18,410 bases of DNA, taken from positions 1-18,410 of the forward strand of contig CAJZEE010000037.1 in the NCBI GenBank assembly GCA_915066865.1, read 5' to 3'. How positions within the stretch are numbered: position 1 is the stretch's first letter; each line of letters opens with the position of its first letter. Below the pieces are notes generated by a model that did no database searches, was not told the DNA's origin, and saw only the letters and a list, made by a program, of their open reading frames with translations. Origin of the DNA: an uncultured Veillonella sp. (GTDB lineage: Bacteria; Bacillota; Negativicutes; Veillonellales; Veillonellaceae). The translations under genes were made by a program, and so were the position numbers. This document shows positions 13,567 to 18,410 of the stretch, piece after piece.

Positions 13567-14907
13567 GTGAATTTACAAATACGAATTTGGATATCCAATG
13601 TTGTGCTGTTTGTTGTACCTATTTTAATAGCAATTATTTTATTTTTGCTATATTTTACAGGTTTGCGCATATTGGCCAATGCCGGTTACTATTTGCGTAT
13701 TGAGCAGGAACAACAGTTTAAAAGTGTCAGTCGAATAACTGAAACCATTACCTTTTATGGGTTAGAAAATGATCTAATTAATAGCTTGGTTAAGCCTAGC
13801 TATAGCTTACTTGATCCAAAGGAAGTATATGTTGAAGTACTTGATCAAGGAAGTATGGTGTATAACTACGGTAATCCACAAATCTATAGTGCTTCTGCCA
13901 TTGTTGGTCTTATTGATGTTAACCCTGAATTACAGGGCATCGTATATCAATCCAATAATACTTTCGTTTATGAAATGAGAAAGTACGATGGACGTCATTC
14001 TTATGTATACCATATTGCGATTAGGCGTGCTACTCATGGTAGTGATAGCTTAATGGAATCCGTATCTTTCTATATTATCGTAGTATCCATATTGCTCTTT
14101 ATTGTTACATTTTTTGCTATTAACCGATTTGTTACACGATTTATCATGATTCACGTTAAGAACATGACAAAGTCGTTAGAAATGGCAAATCGTCAGATTG
14201 AAATGGAACAGGAGCAACAAAAAGAGCTACTCGCTGGTATATCCCATGATATACGAACTCCGTTGACGGCTATTAAAGCGTATGCTGAAGGCGTTCGTGA
14301 TGGTATTGCACCAACGGAAGAGCAACAAAAAAGATACATGGGGATTATTTTGAAACGGGCCAATGATTTAGATTCTATGTTAGAGGAACTATTCCTCATA
14401 ACAACATTGAACTATAAAAAAGAATCTCGTCCATCTGAGCGAATTGAATTAGGTCAGTTCGTACGTGACTTTGTAGAAGATCATTTAGCTCCGTATCAAT
14501 CGAAGGGGCTTGAGATTAAGGCCCGTATAGCTACGGAAACACCTTTTATCAATGCTAACCCACAATTGTTACAACGTGTTTTGCAGAATGTGTTGAACAA
14601 TAGTGCTAAGTATAAAATGACCGATATTGGTCATTGCGTCATAGATGTAACGAGTGATGATGATTTTGTATACTGTGTCATCAGTGATGATGGACCAGGT
14701 GTACCGCCAGAATCTCTAGAGCGTCTGATGCGACCATTCTATCGTGTAGATTCGTCTCGTACGAATCCTCAAGAAGGTAGTGGCCTAGGATTGTCGATTA
14801 TCCGTCGAATTATGGAAATCTTTGAAGGCCGAGTTGTGATTGAAAATGTAAGGCCACATGGTCTACGTATTATATTAGAGTTTCCTAAGCAAGGAGAAGA
14901 ATCATGA
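13567..14907 (+). CDS. Sensor histidine kinase
   Basis: A 446-aa membrane histidine kinase starting with GTG at 13567, seven bases after GAGGT. Transmembrane helices at about 9-32 and 165-187 flank a roughly 130-residue extracytoplasmic sensor domain of no recognised family. A linker with a coiled-coil-like EMEQEQQKE segment follows. The kinase core is complete: H-box SHDIRTPLTAIKAYAEG (H227), N-box QNVLNNSAKY, G1 SDDGPGVPPE and G2 GSGLGLSI. It autophosphorylates H227 and should pass the phosphate to the regulator encoded next, with which it shares an ATGA overlap. The sensor-first gene order is less common than regulator-first. The signal is unknown; the nearby htrA suggests envelope stress, which is inference. 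Confidence 0.9.
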   Translation: MNLQIRIWISNVVLFVVPILIAIILFLLYFTGLRILANAGYYLRIEQEQQFKSVSRITETITFYGLENDLINSLVKPSYSLLDPKEVYVEVLDQGSMVYNYGNPQIYSASAIVGLIDVNPELQGIVYQSNNTFVYEMRKYDGRHSYVYHIAIRRATHGSDSLMESVSFYIIVVSILLFIVTFFAINRFVTRFIMIHVKNMTKSLEMANRQIEMEQEQQKELLAGISHDIRTPLTAIKAYAEGVRDGIAPTEEQQKRYMGIILKRANDLDSMLEELFLITTLNYKKESRPSERIELGQFVRDFVEDHLAPYQSKGLEIKARIATETPFINANPQLLQRVLQNVLNNSAKYKMTDIGHCVIDVTSDDDFVYCVISDDGPGVPPESLERLMRPFYRVDSSRTNPQEGSGLGLSIIRRIMEIFEGRVVIENVRPHGLRIILEFPKQGEES

Positions 14908-15593
14908 GTGAACATATCTTAATTATTGAAGACGATTTGGATATTGCCAATATTGAGCGTGATTATTTAATGGTGGCGGGCTATGATGTAACGATTATGA
15001 CTAATGGTACAGATGGCATTGAAGCAGCATTAAATACTCCTGTAGACCTTATTATCCTTGATGTTATGTTGCCAGAAATGGATGGCTTTGAAGTTTGTCG
15101 TCAAATTCGTGACAAAGTTCGTGTACCAATCGTTATGGTAACTGCGCGTCTTGACGATATCGATAAAATCCGTGGCTTAGGCGTAGGTGCTGATGATTAT
15201 ATTGAAAAGCCATTCTCTCCATCTGTATTGATTGCGAAGATCAAAGCTATGTTGGCGCAATATAAACGTTTAACAGAGCGCGATGCAATGGAAACAAACG
15301 CTATTCAATCCGGTGAAATCCGTCTCGACCCTAAGATGATGAAAGTATGGGTGAATGAAAAAGAGGTTCATCTCAAAAAGAAAGAATTCCAGTTGTTAGA
15401 GTTCTTGATGCGTAACCGTGATATTGTATTTAGCAAAGAAGAATTGTATTCTCGTGTATGGGGACTTGACTCCTATGGTGATTATGCAACTGTAGCGGTT
15501 CATATTAATCGTTTACGTGAAGAAATTGAGGATAATCCATCCGATAGTAAGCATATTATTACAGTGTGGGGTGTAGGGTATAAATTCGTTTAG
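14904..15593 (+). CDS. OmpR/PhoB-family response regulator
   Basis: A 229-aa regulator whose ATG overlaps the kinase stop by four bases, so the pair is translationally coupled. The receiver domain (3-115) has the acidic pair D10/D11, phospho-acceptor D53 in IILDVMLPEMDGFE, T80 and K102 in EKPF. The C-terminal winged helix (about 130-229) has KKEFQLLEFLMRNRDIVFSKEEL and VAVHINRLREEIE, the recognition helix of the OmpR/PhoB class. It should bind direct repeats as a dimer and control target promoters. Candidate targets are its own operon, with TTGCGT repeats at the promoter, and htrA downstream. No terminator follows until 15876. Confidence 0.92.
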   Translation: MSEHILIIEDDLDIANIERDYLMVAGYDVTIMTNGTDGIEAALNTPVDLIILDVMLPEMDGFEVCRQIRDKVRVPIVMVTARLDDIDKIRGLGVGADDYIEKPFSPSVLIAKIKAMLAQYKRLTERDAMETNAIQSGEIRLDPKMMKVWVNEKEVHLKKKEFQLLEFLMRNRDIVFSKEELYSRVWGLDSYGDYATVAVHINRLREEIEDNPSDSKHIITVWGVGYKFV

Positions 15594-15714
15594 TATCGAG
15601 AATATGCATTCACATTATACTCACGTTGTTCGTGGCTGTTGATTAGATATGACTTTATAGAGATTTTATTATAGAGATATAATCAAAGGTTTAAGAATTG
15701 TTTATATAGTTACT

Positions 15715-15742
15715 TTGATAGTTTAGATATTCCATGTATACT
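15715..15742 (+). promoter_or_regulatory. Promoter of the candidate small RNA
   Basis: TTGATA (15715-15720), a 16-base spacer and TATACT (15737-15742). It lies in the gene-free gap after the response regulator, with no ORF downstream before the terminator. Confidence 0.5.
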
Positions 15743-15748
15743 TATTTA

Positions 15749-15926
15749 AGTAAGGCTGACTATGACTCTAGATAAGTAATATTTTAACTTCTCTCTCTTA
15801 ATAAGTTCTCTCTAAAGCTTATCTAGATCACATATACTCTCTCTCTCAACAGTCCTTACACTCTCAAACTATATGCATAAAGGGCATTTGCTAGCGACGG
15901 CTAGTAAATGCCCTTTATGTTTTTTA
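15749..15926 (+). ncRNA. Candidate CU-rich regulatory small RNA
   Basis: A gene-free segment of about 178 bases bounded by its own promoter (start near 15749) and a strong intrinsic terminator. Inside, TCTAGATAAG (15767-15776) pairs perfectly with CTTATCTAGA (15818-15827). Its 41-base loop displays two CU tracts (15788-15799 and 15806-15813). A third tract, CTCTCTCTCTC, lies unpaired at 15837-15847, and ACTCTCAAAC follows. Unpaired CU tracts in stem-loops are typical of small RNAs that bind Shine-Dalgarno sequences. It matches no family I know. The alternative is that it is just a long 3' untranslated tail of the two-component mRNA. Bases 15594-15714 before it hold nothing recognisable. Confidence 0.42.
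15876..15926 (+). terminator. Strong intrinsic terminator before htrA
   Basis: CATAAAGGGCATTT-CTAGC pairs with GCTAG-AAATGCCCTTTATG, nearly 20 bp, followed by TTTTTT. The T-run is on the plus strand only, so it serves the small-RNA candidate and any message from the response regulator. Confidence 0.92.
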
Positions 15927-16045
15927 GATTTTAGATAGTTGAATACATTCTATACAGCTTCTTTCAGGATTCTAGGTATTTATCTAGTGGAGGATATACG
16001 GTTATAATAATTATACTTTCATAAGAAAAGTTATAAATTGATATC

Positions 16046-16074
16046 TTGCATTGTAAAAGCAGGCGTACTATAAT
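16046..16074 (+). promoter_or_regulatory. Promoter of htrA
   Basis: TTGCAT (16046-16051), a 17-base spacer and a perfect TATAAT (16069-16074). The predicted start is near 16081, giving a leader of about 180 bases that opens with the 28-bp palindrome. Confidence 0.72.
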
Positions 16075-16082
16075 AGGTTCAT

Positions 16083-16110
16083 CAAAATCAATTTTATAAA
16101 ATTGATTTTG
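16083..16110. repeat. Perfect 28-bp palindrome at the htrA transcription start
   Basis: CAAAATCAATTTTA is followed directly by its exact reverse complement, with no spacer. TCAT/ATGA bases extend the symmetry imperfectly on each side. It lies at about +3 to +30 of the predicted transcript, so it could be an operator for a dimeric repressor or form a 5' hairpin in the mRNA. It is AT-rich and lacks a T-run, so it is not a terminator. Confidence 0.8.
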
Positions 16111-16261
16111 AGATGATTTGAATTATTGTGAGACGTGGCGTATTTATAAAGTATCATAATTATATGATTTATGATTTGGTTCTTATTTTACCTTTTATAA
16201 TCATCATTAAGACGTTATGGGTGATGTAGAAGAATATTAAGAAGAATATAAGGAGATCTAC

Positions 16262-17359
16262 ATGACATTTTCAAAATATAAGAAAACAGTAATTGCGTGT
16301 ATTCTTGCTTTGGGTATTGGGGTAGGCGGAGGATACTATTTCTTTGGCAGCCCTGTTAATACGCAACCAACAAACGTGAGAGAACAAACTAAACAGACTA
16401 AGCCTATTACTGAAACGCGTAATACCTATGTAGTACAAGCAGCTAAAGAATCTGGGCCAGCTGTAGTAGGGATTACAACACAAGTATTTCAAAAGGATAT
16501 TTTTAACCGTACTATCTATGCTGGAGAAGGTGTCGGATCTGGTGTGCTTATCGATAATGACGGACATATTATAACAAATAAACATGTGGTAGCGGGGGCT
16601 AGAAATGGGGAGGTTACAGTATCATTGTCTGATGGCAGTACGGTGACGGGGACTGTTATAGGTTCAGATTCACAGACGGACTTAGCAGTTGTAAAAATTA
16701 AACCTCCAAAAGATATTAAACCTATCAAAATTGGTGACTCTGACTCCTTGCAAGTAGGGGAGCCAGCTATTGCTATTGGCAATCCTTTAGGTCTTGAGTT
16801 TAAAGGTTCAGTTACCTCTGGTGTTATTAGTGCCTTAGCACGTACAATTGATGATCAAGGTCAACGATTCCCATTGATTCAAACTGATGCAGCCATTAAT
16901 CCAGGTAACTCAGGTGGTGCTCTCATTAATGCAGATGGTGAGTTAATTGGTATCAATAGCTCTAAAATCTCTAAAGAGGGAATTGAAGGTATGGGCTTTG
17001 CTATTCCAATTAATTCTGCGATGACAATTGTTGATTCTATTATTAAAAATGGTAAGGTCATTCGCCCTTATATTGGGGTGTGGGCTGTAGACCGTCAAAC
17101 TGCAGCGCGCAATAATGTAACCTATGAAGGTGATGGACTTCTTGTTGTTCAACTTGATCCTAATGGTCCTGCTGCACAAGCTGGTCTCGTAGAAGGGGAT
17201 ACGATTGCACAAATTGATGGTAAAGATATTACTACATTACTTGAATTAAAAGAACAAATTGATGCTAAGAGCCCGGGAGATACAATTTTGGTATCCTATA
17301 CTCATAACGGCAAAATGAAGAGTACACAGCTTAAATTAGGGGAAGCGTCTTCAAATTAG
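16262..17359 (+). CDS. htrA: HtrA/DegP-type serine protease with one PDZ domain
   Basis: A 365-aa envelope protease. The start is ATG at 16262 with AAGGAG seven bases upstream. Residues 9-28 form an N-terminal membrane anchor or signal peptide (VIACILALGIGVGGGYYFFG). The trypsin-like domain (about 55-250) has the full triad: H108 in TNKHVV, D140 in TDLAVVK and S217 in GNSGGAL. A single PDZ domain (about 265-360) contains the GPAAQAGLVEGDTI loop. Such proteases degrade or refold misfolded proteins outside the cytoplasm and are usually induced by envelope stress. In Bacillus (CssRS) and streptococci (CiaRH) a two-component system controls htrA, and such a system lies just upstream here. It has its own promoter and terminator. 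Confidence 0.93.
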   Translation: MTFSKYKKTVIACILALGIGVGGGYYFFGSPVNTQPTNVREQTKQTKPITETRNTYVVQAAKESGPAVVGITTQVFQKDIFNRTIYAGEGVGSGVLIDNDGHIITNKHVVAGARNGEVTVSLSDGSTVTGTVIGSDSQTDLAVVKIKPPKDIKPIKIGDSDSLQVGEPAIAIGNPLGLEFKGSVTSGVISALARTIDDQGQRFPLIQTDAAINPGNSGGALINADGELIGINSSKISKEGIEGMGFAIPINSAMTIVDSIIKNGKVIRPYIGVWAVDRQTAARNNVTYEGDGLLVVQLDPNGPAAQAGLVEGDTIAQIDGKDITTLLELKEQIDAKSPGDTILVSYTHNGKMKSTQLKLGEASSN

Positions 17360-17398
17360 AATCTAGTAAATAAAACTTAATTAAGTATTCCAATAATG

Positions 17399-17453
17399 CA
17401 CTACTTTCTTTTGTAGTGTTAGAAAATCCTCATCTTTTAGATGAGGATTTTTA
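17399..17453 (+). terminator. Tandem hairpins and terminator after htrA
   Basis: A small CACTAC/GTAGTG stem (17399-17418) is followed by a 13-bp stem AAAATCCTCATCT/AGATGAGGATTTT (17423-17451) with a three-base loop and T-tract. Confidence 0.88.
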
Positions 17454-17526
17454 GTTATAATAGGGTACTTTAATAGATTTTGTATAAAAAATACCATAAA
17501 TAAGAAAATTTTTTTGAAAAAAGTAG

Positions 17527-17555
17527 TTGAAATATTGAATAAAATGTGCTATACT
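17527..17555 (+). promoter_or_regulatory. Promoter of the tRNA operon
   Basis: TTGAAA (17527-17532), a 17-base spacer and TATACT (17550-17555) with an extended TGC before it. The four tRNA genes follow within 300 bases. Confidence 0.75.
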
Positions 17556-17578
17556 AATTGAGTAATAAAAAAATTTGT

Positions 17579-17654
17579 GGTCGCATAGCTCAGTTGGGAG
17601 AGCACCTGCCTTACAAGCAGGGGGTCATTGGTTCGAGCCCAATTGTGACCACCA
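17579..17654 (+). tRNA. tRNA-Val (anticodon UAC)
   Basis: A complete cloverleaf of 76 bases with encoded CCA. The acceptor GGTCGCA pairs with TGTGACC (one G-T), the anticodon stem CCTGC/GCAGG holds the loop CTTACAA, and the T-loop is GGTTCGAGCC. First of four co-directional tRNAs. Confidence 0.96.
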
Positions 17655-17661
17655 TTTTTAT

Positions 17662-17738
17662 GGAGGTGTAGCTCAGTTGGTTAGAGTGCTTGCCTGTCAC
17701 GCAAGATGTCGCGAGTTCGAGTCTCGTCACTTCCGCCA
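17662..17738 (+). tRNA. tRNA-Asp (anticodon GUC)
   Basis: 77 bases with encoded CCA. The acceptor GGAGGTG pairs with CACTTCC (one G-T), the anticodon stem CTTGC/GCAAG holds the loop CTGTCAC, and a GAGTTCGAGTC T-arm follows. It begins seven bases after tRNA-Val. Confidence 0.96.
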
Positions 17739-17744
17739 TTTAGT

Positions 17745-17820
<76 letters not shown>

Positions 17821-17842
17821 CTATTTAAATTTAGAATGTTGT

Positions 17843-17927
17843 GGAGAGGTTCCCGAGTGGCCAAAGGGATCAGACTGTAAATCTGCCGGCTCAGCCTTCG
17901 AAGGTTCGAATCCTTCTCTCTCCACCA
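17843..17927 (+). tRNA. tRNA-Tyr (anticodon GUA)
   Basis: 85 bases with encoded CCA and the long variable arm expected of a bacterial tRNA-Tyr (CCGGCTCAGCCTTCG region). The acceptor GGAGAGG pairs with TCTCTCC, and the anticodon loop is CTGTAAA. A run of T follows and may act as a weak terminator. Confidence 0.95.
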
Positions 17928-17995
17928 TTTTTTTTTATAAAGATAAAAATTGTTATAAATATATAAATCATAATTCGTAGGAGGAATTATTAGCT

Positions 17996-18355
17996 ATGGT
18001 TAGAAAAATAAAAGGAGCTGGAAATAAATCAGGTGGAAGCCAACAGGATATAATTAAACAAGCTCAAGTAATGCAACAAGAAATGCTAAAAATCCAAGAA
18101 GGATTAAAGGATAAATTTGTAGAAACATCTGTTGCTGGTGGAGGAATTACTGTAAAAGCAAACGGACAGAAAAAAATTGTAGATTTATCAATTTCATTGG
18201 ATGTATTAAAAGATGCAATTGAAGAAAATGATGCAACAATTGTTTCAGACTTAATTGTAAATGCAGTAAATGAAATCTTGGATAAAGCTGAAGAAATGGC
18301 TGAAAAAGAAATGGAAGTAGTTACTGGTGGAGTAAGTATTCCAGGATTATTCTAA
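17996..18355 (+). CDS. YbaB/EbfC-family nucleoid-associated protein
   Basis: A 119-aa protein with a strong AGGAGG site eleven bases before the ATG. After a short basic, glycine-rich N-terminus it shows the family layout: a helix QAQVMQQEMLKIQEGLKDK, the central strands VAGGGITVKANGQKKIVDLSIS, and a C-terminal helix AVNEILDKAEEMAEKEM ending in GGVSIPGLF. Members form small DNA-binding dimers of uncertain function, often encoded beside dnaX and recR, which are not visible here. Codon use differs from neighbours: glycine is almost all GGA with some GGT and no GGC, and the only arginine is AGA. The basic MVRK-type N-terminus reminds me of fusobacterial versions, so transfer is possible but unproven. 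Confidence 0.88.
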   Translation: MVRKIKGAGNKSGGSQQDIIKQAQVMQQEMLKIQEGLKDKFVETSVAGGGITVKANGQKKIVDLSISLDVLKDAIEENDATIVSDLIVNAVNEILDKAEEMAEKEMEVVTGGVSIPGLF

Positions 18356-18410
18356 AATTAGATATTTTGAATAAATATTTTCCCTCAACAGGCGTTGAAC
18401 ATTGGTTTTT
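18356..18410. other. Right edge, no gene recognised
   Basis: AT-rich DNA with a small TCAAC/GTTGA inverted repeat at 18386-18399. The T-run at the window edge might complete a terminator, but the sequence ends there. Confidence 0.3.

Noticed and set aside
15836..15847. The CT repeat as a simple-sequence phase-variation tract
   Set aside because: It lies outside any ORF and not between promoter boxes, so length change would not switch a gene in an obvious way.

Overview
The window looks like the chromosome of an AT-rich, low-GC diderm Firmicute, most likely Veillonella or a close Negativicutes relative. It combines Firmicute-style genes and strong AGGAGG ribosome binding sites with an ADP-heptose-type LPS glycosyltransferase, which implies an outer membrane. 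It also carries a stand-alone oxaloacetate/pyruvate carboxyltransferase of the kind that decarboxylating, lactate-fermenting Negativicutes use. The taxon is inferred from protein content; no 16S rRNA gene is present.

Layout. (1) Positions 1-2135 are an accessory-looking strip. It holds a minus-strand pair (a Cas2-fold/SinR-like protein and a cysteine-rich DUF2321 protein running off the left edge), a small plus-strand ORF that converges on and overlaps a DUF2513 gene, then about 0.8 kb of degenerate DNA with micro-ORFs. (2) 2136-6717: a DUF4178-like membrane protein, an organophosphate:phosphate antiporter (GlpT/UhpT family) on the minus strand, two lineage-type genes of unknown function (a 70-aa protein and a secreted 361-aa protein), and a nitrilase-superfamily amidase on the minus strand. 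Bidirectional terminators separate the convergent genes. (3) 6884-11290: an envelope block on the plus strand. It encodes a polysaccharide-deacetylase lipoprotein, a membrane-anchored phosphodiester glycosidase (NAGPA domain), an anchored propeller-like protein, then a GT9 heptosyltransferase and a small overlapping gene. (4) 11525-13159: a highly expressed-looking carboxyltransferase gene with a consensus promoter, a CRP/FNR-type palindrome upstream and a long structured leader. (5) 13485-17453: a histidine kinase/OmpR-type response regulator pair, a 280-base gap containing a candidate CU-rich small RNA with its own promoter and strong terminator, and an HtrA-type serine protease whose transcript would begin at a perfect 28-bp palindrome. 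The layout suggests an envelope-stress circuit. (6) 17527-18410: a promoter and four tRNA genes (Val, Asp, Thr, Tyr), then a YbaB/EbfC-family gene with codon use unlike its neighbours.

No CRISPR array, insertion sequence or rRNA gene was seen. The most novel-looking items are the candidate small RNA at 15749-15926, the palindrome at the htrA transcription start, and the orphan Cas2-fold/DUF2321 pair at the left edge.
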